This document shows positions 36,714-44,542 of a stretch of DNA of 64,000 nucleotides, piece by piece. The notes under the pieces were generated by a model. That model had not been told where the DNA came from and searched no databases. It was given only the letters and a program-made list of their open reading frames with translations. How positions within the stretch are numbered: position 1 is the first letter of the stretch; each line of letters starts with the position of its first letter. Source of the stretch: Catalinimonas sp038039535. GTDB lineage: Bacteria > Bacteroidota > Bacteroidia > Cytophagales > Cyclobacteriaceae. The stretch covers positions 1 through 64,000 of the forward strand of contig NZ_JBBPHP010000034.1 in the NCBI RefSeq assembly GCF_038039535.1, in the 5' to 3' direction. Position numbers and translations under genes: made by a program.

Positions 36714-37508
36714 ATGCAATTAAAAAAATCTCTTTTGTGTGGTCTTGCCTTCATGATGAGTCACCTGTTATACGCTCAGACGGATGCCGATGAACTGGCC
36801 AAAGCCTTGCAAAACCCATTAGCAAGCCTGATCAGTGTCCCTTTTCAGGGCAATTTTGACTACGGCATCGGACCGAATGATGGTAACCGCCTTACGCTCA
36901 ACATCCAGCCCGTGATTCCGAGGAGCATCGGTAAAGACTGGAACCTGATTGCGCGGGTGATCCTGCCGGTGATCTCACAAACCAATGTCTATGGAGAAAG
37001 CGGTACCCAGACTGGTCTGGGCGATGCCCTCATGAGTGGATTCTTTTCCCCAAAAGCACCTGCCGGAAGATGGATATGGGGAGTTGGTCCTGCCTTGCTG
37101 ATACCCACAGCAACAAACGAACTGCTGGGAGGGAAAAAACTGGGCATCGGGCCTACCGCTGTGTTTCTGACACAATTTTCAGGTTTCACGGTAGGAGCTT
37201 TGGTAAACCATATCTGGTCTATTGCCGGAGATGAGGATCGGGCAGATATTAGTAGCACCTTCCTGCAACCCTTCATTGCTCGTAACTTCAGCGGTGGCTA
37301 TGCGCTGGCGCTCAGTACAGAATTCTCACAAAACTGGAATGCCGAGCAGGCTTCAGGTACGCTCAATCTGGTAGGATCTAAGGTAATCAGTCTGGGTATG
37401 CAACCCGCGCAGATAGCCCTTGGTCCGAGGATTCCTTATGGAGAAGGTAATACTGCTGATTGGGGATTTAGGGCAGCTTTTACGCTGATGTTTCCGGCAC
37501 GAAGATAA
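36714..37508 (+). CDS. Outer-membrane transporter-like barrel protein
   Basis: This 264-residue protein has a signal peptide (ending LYAQ at 22) followed by the pattern 'NPLASLISVPFQGNFDYGIG' and 'QPVIPRSIGKDWNLIARVILPV', known from a family usually called hypothetical or transporter, found with DUF1254 genes in many Gram-negatives. The rest is alternating strands ending ALTLMFPARR-like. It probably forms a 12-strand barrel. The role is unknown. The gap to the DUF1254 gene is 84 bp, to the next gene 37 bp. Confidence 0.68.
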   Translation: MQLKKSLLCGLAFMMSHLLYAQTDADELAKALQNPLASLISVPFQGNFDYGIGPNDGNRLTLNIQPVIPRSIGKDWNLIARVILPVISQTNVYGESGTQTGLGDALMSGFFSPKAPAGRWIWGVGPALLIPTATNELLGGKKLGIGPTAVFLTQFSGFTVGALVNHIWSIAGDEDRADISSTFLQPFIARNFSGGYALALSTEFSQNWNAEQASGTLNLVGSKVISLGMQPAQIALGPRIPYGEGNTADWGFRAAFTLMFPARR

Positions 37509-37545
37509 AACACATAATACTAGCCTAGCTTGAGTTTATAGCCAC

Positions 37546-38262
37546 ATGATGAAAAAAAATATAATGCTGCTTCTACTTATGTTTATCTCCATCAATTTCT
37601 GCCATGGGCAGGTCTTAATTTCTTTGCTGCTGGGAGACAAACTGAATTCTGACAAATTAGAATTTGGCCTGGATGGAGGACTGACTTTGACCAACATCAG
37701 CAACATACCTCAAAGTGAGAGTAGAGCGAGTTTCTTTCTGGGTTTTTACTTTGATATCGTCATCAGAAACCAATGGTCTATATATACCGGTCTTATGGCA
37801 AAATCCCCGATGGGTGCCAAGGGCTTAGCACCCTATGCCGTTGGAAATGATCAGCTAGATCAGCTTTTGGAAGCATCTTCCTTAGAGCGCAGACTAAGTT
37901 ACATCAGTGTTCCTGTGATGATCAGGTATACTTTTCAGAATCATATTTTTCTGGAAGGAGGTGCTCAGGTAGGTTTACTGCATAATGCAGAAGATGAATT
38001 TTCTGGTAGTTTACAGAAAGAAGATGATCTGCTGTATGAGCATGATATCATAGATCAGTACAAAAGGCTGGATTTTGGATTATCTGCTGGTGTAGGTTAC
38101 AAATTGATGCAGGGGGAAGGTATCAGCCTAGGACTAAGATACTATGGAGGATTGGTAGACATACAAAAAGAGGGAGGTGCAGCTATACGGAATAATGCGC
38201 TGTACATTTTTGCCAACATCCCTATCGGAGGAGTAAAAGACAAAGAGGCTTTAAACGAATAA
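37546..38262 (+). CDS. PorT-like small outer-membrane barrel protein
   Basis: This 238-residue protein has a signal peptide ending CHGQ near 22 and strands typical of the outer-membrane beta-barrel (PorT-like) family, including FGLDGGLTLTNIS, WSIYTGLMAKSPMGAKG and the FLEGGAQVGLLHN girdle. It ends with a charged tail (GGVKDKEALNE), unusual because barrel proteins mostly finish on an aromatic residue. The function is unknown. Confidence 0.65.
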   Translation: MMKKNIMLLLLMFISINFCHGQVLISLLLGDKLNSDKLEFGLDGGLTLTNISNIPQSESRASFFLGFYFDIVIRNQWSIYTGLMAKSPMGAKGLAPYAVGNDQLDQLLEASSLERRLSYISVPVMIRYTFQNHIFLEGGAQVGLLHNAEDEFSGSLQKEDDLLYEHDIIDQYKRLDFGLSAGVGYKLMQGEGISLGLRYYGGLVDIQKEGGAAIRNNALYIFANIPIGGVKDKEALNE

Positions 38263-38400
38263 GTATGCTGAGTATCAGCTTAAAAAATACTCAGAACAGA
38301 ACTTGGCGTTTTCGGTAAGCGTAGCCAGTTTCTTCTCAATCTGAATTATAATTTTATGGAATTCTTTGATCGTAATAATATAAGGTAAAAAAACACTGAT

Positions 38401-39132
38401 ATGCGATTTTATCTTTTCATTCTCTTAAGCATAGCGATCATCAGATGCAGCGCTGTACAAAAGTCCAATTCTTTTCAAGAAAACGATAAGGATATGAGTC
38501 AATCTATACAGTTAGGAGAAAACGAAAAAATCTATTGGGTCAACAGTCTGAAAGCTCCCTGCGAAGGCATAGCCCCTATGCACTGTCTACAGGTACAGCA
38601 GGGAAAAAGCATGCAGGAAGACAAGTGGGAGCTTTTTTATGCCTCTATTGAAGGCTTTGACTTTGAGGCCGGCTACGTCTATCAGCTGGTAGTCCGGGAG
38701 GAAAACTTACCTGCAGCACAGGTTCCGGAGGACGCCTCTTCCATCCGGTACAGCCTGGTCAGAATCATAAGCAAGGAAGGAGATTCTAAAATCAGGCTGC
38801 ATGATATCTGGGTGCTGGAAAGCATGGAGGCTGAACCCATAGATGAAAGCAAAATCAATGACCGTCCCCGATTGGAGATCCACTTACCGGAGATGCGTGT
38901 CATGGGCTTTGATGGCTGCAACAATTTTAATGGCAGCATTAAGCAGGTAGACAGTGCTCAATTGGTCTTCGGGCCAATTGCGGGTACCCGGAAGCTGTGT
39001 AACCAGATGGATGTACCTGATCAGTTCAATGCCTTATTGAATCAAGTGAATTCCTATAAGGTGGAAAACCTCAAATTGTACCTGTACAATAAGCAGGGAA
39101 ATGAAATTCTATCTTTTCAGAAAACAGACTGA
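38401..39132 (+). CDS. DUF4377 + META domain protein
   Basis: This is a secreted or lipid-anchored 243-residue protein (IIRCS near 17 resembles a lipobox). The DUF4377 part covers about 40-125 and has paired Cys residues in KAPCEGIAPMHCLQV. The META (HslJ-like) part covers about 145-240 and has the signature FDGCNNFNGSI and later TRKLCNQM. META domains occur in stress-related envelope proteins; the reaction is unknown. The Cys pairs suggest disulfides in the periplasm. The next gene follows after 21 bp. Confidence 0.82.
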   Translation: MRFYLFILLSIAIIRCSAVQKSNSFQENDKDMSQSIQLGENEKIYWVNSLKAPCEGIAPMHCLQVQQGKSMQEDKWELFYASIEGFDFEAGYVYQLVVREENLPAAQVPEDASSIRYSLVRIISKEGDSKIRLHDIWVLESMEAEPIDESKINDRPRLEIHLPEMRVMGFDGCNNFNGSIKQVDSAQLVFGPIAGTRKLCNQMDVPDQFNALLNQVNSYKVENLKLYLYNKQGNEILSFQKTD

Positions 39133-39153
39133 GTAAAAGAAAACGCCTGACCT

Positions 39154-39936
39154 ATGAAAAAATACACCATTTATCTCACATGCATACTTCTGCCCTACAG
39201 CCTATTGGCGCAGGAAGAAGAAGTTTACTATGATCCCATTGCGGTCCTTATTCTTGACCGTATGAGCGAAGTTATAGGCGACTTAAATTCCTGTAGTTTT
39301 ACGCTCCATACCTCTTATGATCTACAGGATAGTACTTTCTTCATCCCCATTCACGGACTGGGTTTGGTGAAGTATTTTAGTGTGGATGAAGTCTATCTGG
39401 TAGGTCCAGATAAAATGCTGGTGAATAGCAATGGTGACCGGGGGCATAGAGGTTATTGGTACAGCGGAGACACCTTAACTTTCTATTCTTACACTGAAAA
39501 CAATTTTGCCAGGGTGGATGCACCGGACAGCAGCATCCTGGAGACGATTTATACCATTCATGATCAATATGGGATAGATTTTCCCGCAGCTGATTTTTTC
39601 AACCCCTACTTTACGGATGATCTGCTTTTTCAGAGTAATCAATTACTTTTTATGGGCAGCAGTATGATCAATGGAAAAGATTGCTTTCGTATCATCGCGG
39701 CAGGTGAGGATAAAAATGTACAACTATGGATTTCTAATGATGCCCTTACGCTGCCTCAGAAAATGGTGATCGTATATCTGCATCAGGAAGACAGTCCTCA
39801 GTATGAAGTGACGTTCTCTGACTGGCAGCTTAATCCTGATTTGCCTTCTGCCCTTTTTGAATTCTCTCCTCCTCCCAGGGCCGCGGAAATCACCTTGGTT
39901 CCGAAGAACGCCAAAGCTTTTCTTAATTCAAATTAA
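39154..39936 (+). CDS. DUF2092 family exported protein
   Basis: This 260-residue protein has a signal peptide ending LLAQ near 19. The DUF2092 pattern follows: VLILDRMSEVIGDLNSCSFT, 'KYFSVDEVYLVGPDKMLV' and 'SGDTLTFYSYTENNFARV'. DUF2092 proteins resemble LolA/RseB-like lipid-binding folds, which is family-level inference only. It sits between the META protein (21 bp) and the DUF6515 protein (5 bp) in one transcription unit. Confidence 0.8.
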   Translation: MKKYTIYLTCILLPYSLLAQEEEVYYDPIAVLILDRMSEVIGDLNSCSFTLHTSYDLQDSTFFIPIHGLGLVKYFSVDEVYLVGPDKMLVNSNGDRGHRGYWYSGDTLTFYSYTENNFARVDAPDSSILETIYTIHDQYGIDFPAADFFNPYFTDDLLFQSNQLLFMGSSMINGKDCFRIIAAGEDKNVQLWISNDALTLPQKMVIVYLHQEDSPQYEVTFSDWQLNPDLPSALFEFSPPPRAAEITLVPKNAKAFLNSN

Positions 39937-39941
39937 TTCGT

Positions 39942-40853
39942 ATGAAGATGACATTCATATCAATTCCGGTAACCTATTGGAGTGTTGTACTTCTCATATT
40001 ACTTCTTGCTCCTTTATATACCAATGGGCAACGATTGAATCGTAGCACTGCCTCGCGAACCAACAGGACGGCAGCGACACCTGCTGTATCAAGAAATACC
40101 GCTGCGAATCATCATTCTATCAATGGTGGGAGTAGAAAGTCTACACAACGTAATGTTTCTACAAGGAGCAGCAGAAACACCAATAGTACCATATCGCGAA
40201 ACAGAAATACTAACATTAATGGTAACCGGGTAAACATTGACAATAGCAGTAGAAACGTCAATGTTAATATTAATCGGGATATACATGTCCATAACCATCA
40301 GCACACCGTAGTAGTACATAATTCCAGGCCATACTACAGGCCTCCTTATGTATGGGGAGGATTCAGTTTTTATGCTTATCACCCGTACTATTACCATCCT
40401 TACCGTCCCTACTACTGGGGGCCGATATGGCATCCCTGGGGCTTTTTTGTGGCAACCCTGGCTGCTACTGCTATTATCATCACTGTTGAGAACCAAAAGT
40501 ATCATTACGACCAGGGAGTTTATTATGTACAGAGCAATGGAGGCTACACTGTAGTACAGGCACCTGTGGGTGCTACGATCAAGGTCTTGCCGGAAAATTC
40601 ACAAACAGTGGTCGTCAACGAGACCACCAATAACTATTATTATGGTGGAACCTACTATGAAAAAGCAGATGGTGGCTACACTGTTGTACCTCCAACAGCA
40701 GGTACAGTAGTAGAGCATCTGCCTGAAGGTGGTGAAGAAGTCAAAGTTGGCGAAGTGACTTATGTAAAGTTGGGTGAGGCTTATTATCAACCTGTTCAGG
40801 TAGATGGAAAGGATATGTACGAAGTGGTGGATGTAAAGGAGGAGGAAGAATAA
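39942..40853 (+). CDS. DUF6515 family protein with Asn/Arg/Ser-rich N-terminus
   Basis: After a signal sequence (residues 1-30, YTNGQ), residues 31-120 are almost all Asn, Arg, Ser and Thr (for example RSSRNTNSTISRNRNTN). A His/Tyr/Pro-rich stretch follows (YHPYYYHPYRPYYWGP). A hydrophobic helix FFVATLAATAIIITV comes next, and then a repeated module: YYVQSNGGYTVVQAP and YYEKADGGYTVVPPT, each followed by VLPE/HLPE, with a third weaker copy at the end. The domain order is typical of DUF6515 proteins, of unknown function. The polar, basic N-terminus could bind polyanions; that is inference. Confidence 0.75.
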   Translation: MKMTFISIPVTYWSVVLLILLLAPLYTNGQRLNRSTASRTNRTAATPAVSRNTAANHHSINGGSRKSTQRNVSTRSSRNTNSTISRNRNTNINGNRVNIDNSSRNVNVNINRDIHVHNHQHTVVVHNSRPYYRPPYVWGGFSFYAYHPYYYHPYRPYYWGPIWHPWGFFVATLAATAIIITVENQKYHYDQGVYYVQSNGGYTVVQAPVGATIKVLPENSQTVVVNETTNNYYYGGTYYEKADGGYTVVPPTAGTVVEHLPEGGEEVKVGEVTYVKLGEAYYQPVQVDGKDMYEVVDVKEEEE

Positions 40854-40889
40854 ATACTTGTAATCTAGGTATCATTAAAACCGATTGTT

Positions 40890-41900
40890 TTGAAAAGGCT
40901 ACTTACTATTTCACTTATGCTCTGTATAATTTCCCATTTTGGATATGCACAAAAGGACTCTCTTGTGCTGACGAATGGAGATATATTGGTTGGAGAAGCT
41001 AAAGATATGGACAGAGGTGTCCTCACTTTTGAGACAGATTATAGCGACAGCGACTTCAAGATTGAATGGGAAAAAATTGAAAAGATATACACTGACACCT
41101 ATTTCCTGATCACCTTAATGGATGGCAGAAGGTTTAACGGGAGTATTTTCAGTACTGATAGTTTAAATGTGAATATCATCACGAGGGATGTTTTTGAGAA
41201 TGCCTCCCGGGAGAGCATTGTCTTTCTTAAATCAGTGGATTCAGGCTTCTGGAGCAAGTTATATGCATCATTAGACATAGGTTATAGTAAGACCAAGGCT
41301 AATAACTTACAACAGTTTAGTGTAAGAAGCACCTTTGGCTATATCGCAGAAAGGTGGTCATCAGATGCCAGCTACAACAATATTCGTTCATCACAGGATG
41401 ATGTTGAAGATGTACAGCGCCTGGATGCCAAAGTTAGCTATCGTTTCTTTTTGCCCAATGATTACTTTTTGTTGGCACAGGTATCGTGGCTGTCCAATAC
41501 GGAGCAGAATATCACGCTTCGTACCATAAGCAAAATAGGGCTGGGCAAATACCTGATTCACACCAACCAAACGTACTGGGGAGTGCAGGGAGGGGTATCT
41601 TTCAATAATGAAGATTTCTCCAACGAGACCTCAACCAGACAAAGTGGTGAAGGCTTTATTGCCACTGAGCTGAATATGTATGATATCGGCGATCTAAACC
41701 TGCTTACCAATGTGATAGTGTATCCCAGCCTGACACAAAGCGGGCGCTGGCGTATTGACTACACCTTTGATACCAAGTACGACCTGCCTCTGGACTTCTA
41801 TATCAGGCTGGGATTTACATTGAATTATGACAATCAGCCGGTAGAGAATGCCAGCAAAACAGATTATGTGTTTCAAACAACTTTTGGATGGTCGTTGTAG
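40890..41900 (+). CDS. DUF481 (YdiY-like) outer-membrane protein, TTG start
   Basis: This 336-residue protein has a signal peptide (KRLLTISLMLC to YAQ) with its positive N-end only if translation starts at TTG 40890; the next ATG, 40917, would remove it. The N-terminal part (about 22-95) is a small SH3-like domain (LTNGDILVGEAKDM). The rest is the DUF481 barrel (DIGYSKTKANNLQQFS to FQTTFGWSL). It follows the DUF6515 gene by 36 bp. The function of the family is unknown. Confidence 0.82.
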   Translation: MKRLLTISLMLCIISHFGYAQKDSLVLTNGDILVGEAKDMDRGVLTFETDYSDSDFKIEWEKIEKIYTDTYFLITLMDGRRFNGSIFSTDSLNVNIITRDVFENASRESIVFLKSVDSGFWSKLYASLDIGYSKTKANNLQQFSVRSTFGYIAERWSSDASYNNIRSSQDDVEDVQRLDAKVSYRFFLPNDYFLLAQVSWLSNTEQNITLRTISKIGLGKYLIHTNQTYWGVQGGVSFNNEDFSNETSTRQSGEGFIATELNMYDIGDLNLLTNVIVYPSLTQSGRWRIDYTFDTKYDLPLDFYIRLGFTLNYDNQPVENASKTDYVFQTTFGWSL

Positions 41901-41948
41901 ACGGGACTAAAAGACAACAAAAGATATTAATCTCAAAACAACAAATTT

Positions 41949-42383
41949 ATGTTACAGACCCTTAGCAAAAACTGGTGGATGCTGTCACTCAAAGGAGCAT
42001 TGTTATTGCTCTTTGAAATTTTTGCATTCATCAATCCGACACTTACCGCTGCCAGCCTGGCCATATGGTTTGCCGCTCTCATCATCGCTGATGGCATTTT
42101 TACCATTATAGTGGCTCTACGTAGCTGGCAGGAGAAAGAAAATAAATGGCTATTCCTGGCTGAAGGCTTGATCAGCCTGATTTTGGGCTTATTACTCTTC
42201 ATTACACCCGGCGTTATATTAATCATCATCTCCTTTACCATTGCCTTCTGGTTTATCTTCAGTGGCATTAGTCGCATAGGTATGGCCATCCAGCTTCGCA
42301 AAGAGATAGAAGGGGAGGGGTGGTTGATCTTGGGCGGGGTATTAACGGAAAGGAAGAGCCTTGAGCAACGCTGGTGTAACTAA
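41949..42383 (+). CDS. Shortened HdeD family (DUF308) membrane protein
   Basis: This 144-residue protein has four hydrophobic helices in the DUF308 pattern (LLLLFEIFAFINPTLTAAS, GLISLILGLLLFITPG, IISFTIAFWFIFSGISRI). It then ends shortly after GEGWLILGGVL, where related proteins, including the 219-residue one at 12084, continue with another helix hairpin. The last 15 residues (TERKSLEQRWCN) are polar and look like an out-of-frame or replaced tail. A 3' truncation is likely; whether the product is functional is unclear. Confidence 0.72.
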   Translation: MLQTLSKNWWMLSLKGALLLLFEIFAFINPTLTAASLAIWFAALIIADGIFTIIVALRSWQEKENKWLFLAEGLISLILGLLLFITPGVILIIISFTIAFWFIFSGISRIGMAIQLRKEIEGEGWLILGGVLTERKSLEQRWCN

Positions 42384-42491
42384 AGCAAAAGAACAGGAAC
42401 TGGCCTGATCTTACTTGGGGTAAGTCATATACCCTTACAGATTCAATGATAATCATTTACTTTTTCTTCATCCTTAACCTCTTATTATACT

Positions 42492-43139
42492 ATGAAAAAT
42501 ACTTGTATACCAACAGGATTATCCTACCTCATTCTGATACCTCTCTGGGTACTTGCAGCCTGTAGTCCTTCTACTAACATTACAGCCTCCTGGAAAAATC
42601 CTGATGCTGAAGCCAACAAATCAGATATTCAGGTAGCTGCACTTACCCGAAATATGGCCGCTAAAACAACAGTGGAAAGAGAACTTACTGCTGAACTCAG
42701 AAACGCAGGACTGGATATTACCACAAGTGGAGAATTATTCGCTCCTAATTTTACCGACGATATCAGTGCCAGCAAAGAAGCCTTGCTTTCTAAAATCAGA
42801 GAGAATGGCAATGATGCAATATTAACGGTTACTTTATTAGACCAGCAGACAGAAACCCGGTATGTGCCGGGAAGTTCTACTTATGCACCTACGGTGAGCT
42901 ATGGATTTTATGGGGGCTTTTACAGCTATTACAACTACCGTTATCCGGTGGTATATGACCCTGGCTATTATACCCAGGATAAAACCTATTTTTTAGAGAC
43001 CAATCTTTATGATGTGCAAACTGAAGAACTCCTTTGGTCTGCTCAATCTAAAACTTATAACCCCACTAACCTGGACAAGTTCGCTGAAGAGTTTGCTAAA
43101 ATAACCGTTGCCAGGCTCAAAAGCGAAGGATTGATTTAG
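42492..43139 (+). CDS. Lipoprotein of unknown function
   Basis: This 215-residue protein has a lipobox (VLAAC near 23), then SWKNPDAEANKSDIQVAALT and a Thr/Glu-rich helix. A Tyr/Gly-rich insertion (YGFYGGFYSYYNYRYP) precedes a closing strand-helix segment ETNLYDVQTEELLWSAQSKT, KFAEEFAKITVARLKSEG. This overall layout resembles DUF4136 proteins, but the N-terminal signature is missing, so I do not assign the family. It is probably exposed to the periplasm or surface. Confidence 0.6.
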   Translation: MKNTCIPTGLSYLILIPLWVLAACSPSTNITASWKNPDAEANKSDIQVAALTRNMAAKTTVERELTAELRNAGLDITTSGELFAPNFTDDISASKEALLSKIRENGNDAILTVTLLDQQTETRYVPGSSTYAPTVSYGFYGGFYSYYNYRYPVVYDPGYYTQDKTYFLETNLYDVQTEELLWSAQSKTYNPTNLDKFAEEFAKITVARLKSEGLI

Positions 43140-43179
43140 TACATGAAATGTCATTTTTCTCAACCTAAATAAATCAGTA

Positions 43180-43602
43180 ATGAAAACCGCACTTACGTTA
43201 CTTATGACACTTTTCCTGCTCACTTCACTGACTGGAGTGCAAGCCCAGGACTTAGGTAGTATGCTTACCCAGATTGCTGATGGGATTAAACCGGAGGCTT
43301 TTAGCGGAAAATTTAACAAAAACAAAGATGAATGGAAGGAAAGGGCAGCCTCATTGTATCCTAGCGACCTTTCAGCGGTGTCTGACCAGGTAGGAGGTCT
43401 TTTGAAAGGTCTCAAAGGCAATGCATTGGCAAAGGGAGTAAAAAAAGACTTACTCAATGGGCTGGCAAACATAGGTAGTCTGTTTGATGTGGGCAAATTA
43501 CTTAGTTCATTGGTAAAGGGAATTAATCCTTCTATGCTTACTGGTATTTTTGCCAATAACAAAGACTTACTGACCAGAGGATTAGAAATGCTGGGCGACT
43601 AG
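43180..43602 (+). CDS. Small secreted protein of unknown function
   Basis: This 140-residue protein has a signal peptide ending VQAQ near 22. The mature part is short, helical and repetitive in style: Leu/Gly-rich amphipathic helices with motifs SMLTQIADGIKPEAFSGKF and, near the end, SSLVKGINPSMLTGIFANN, which resemble one another and hint at an internal duplication. No family is recognised. A terminator-like hairpin follows. Confidence 0.55.
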   Translation: MKTALTLLMTLFLLTSLTGVQAQDLGSMLTQIADGIKPEAFSGKFNKNKDEWKERAASLYPSDLSAVSDQVGGLLKGLKGNALAKGVKKDLLNGLANIGSLFDVGKLLSSLVKGINPSMLTGIFANNKDLLTRGLEMLGD

Positions 43603-43617
43603 CCTTAGTAGTAGAGC

Positions 43618-43648
43618 GAAAGGGAGGGTGACATTCAACCTTCCTTTC
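43618..43648 (+). terminator. Hairpin with T-rich tail
   Basis: GAAAGGGAGG (43618-43627) pairs with CCTTCCTTTC (43639-43648), ten pairs with one G-U wobble, loop of 11 nt, followed by TTCTCC. It lies 15 bp after the small secreted protein and probably ends the envelope transcription unit. Confidence 0.5.
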
Positions 43649-43730
43649 TTCTCCATCCACTTTACGATATTCATACTCAGGTTTTGAGTAACAATTTCTG
43701 ACACAATTTTAACCTTTTAATAATATAACG

Positions 43731-44234
43731 ATGAAAACAGTATTTAACACTTTCGCAATGACCTGCATTTTTACTTTCGCTATCGGCATGCTGGCCCAGA
43801 CATTCGCACAATCTTACAAAAGTGAAACGGAGCTGATTCAGGATGTATGGGGCATGGAAAAGCAGGAAATCATCAAAGAATATATGGAACTAAATGAACT
43901 GGAAGCCCAGGCTTTCTGGCCTATCTATGAAGAGTATGCAGAGAAAAGAAAAAAAATAGGAGCAGAAAAAATAGATATTATTATGGAATATGCCGCTAAT
44001 TATACCAATATGGCGGATAAGAAAGCTGCTGATATTACGAATGGAATTTTCAAGAATAATATGAAGCTGGAGAAGCTACAGAAAAAATACTACGGCAAAC
44101 TGGCTAAGGTGATTGCCCCGGTAAGGGCGACAGAGTTTATGCAACTGGAAAAGTACCTTGACAATGCCATGAGCTATGAGTTGCAAAACAATATTCCTTT
44201 TCTCAAGGAAGTAGATAAACTCAAAGATTCATGA
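43731..44234 (+). CDS. Small helical exported protein of unknown function
   Basis: This 167-residue protein has a signal peptide ending TFAQ near 27. The mature part is nearly all helix and rich in Lys/Glu: LELEAQAFWPIYEEYAEKRK and KNNMKLEKLQKKYYGKLAKV. The motif 'A-FWP-Y-EY' near residues 62-72 recurs in periplasmic helical proteins of Bacteroidota. The style resembles Spy/CpxP-like chaperone folds, but no signature motif is present, so I give no function. Confidence 0.6.
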   Translation: MKTVFNTFAMTCIFTFAIGMLAQTFAQSYKSETELIQDVWGMEKQEIIKEYMELNELEAQAFWPIYEEYAEKRKKIGAEKIDIIMEYAANYTNMADKKAADITNGIFKNNMKLEKLQKKYYGKLAKVIAPVRATEFMQLEKYLDNAMSYELQNNIPFLKEVDKLKDS

Positions 44235-44542
44235 ACAATGGCTGTGGAAGATAGAGGGTATTTTGAGGAGGGGTTTGCAATGTCAAATTTTGATTGACTT
44301 GGGAAAGCCTGATGATTCTACCCATTGGATAAGTACAAAAGGAGTTGCTGACTCATCTAGGTGCCCAGGTATTTACTTATTATACAGTAGATATCGCTGT
44401 AGGGCTAAACATAGTATAGATAGTTAAGGCAGCTCCTTAAGCTGATCTTAAATTATACAGTAACTAATCTGATAAATGATCCGGTAATAGGCATTATCTT
44501 AAAATACCAATGCACTGTGGTTCCTGGTAAGCTCTTAAACGA
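44235..44542 (+). other. Intergenic leader of the tamB-tamL pair
   Basis: This 308-bp gap contains no supported gene. One frame near 44290-44420 is open for about 40 codons without a start and matches nothing I recognise. The promoter of tamB is expected here, but no clear TAnnTTTG box was found. Confidence 0.35.
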
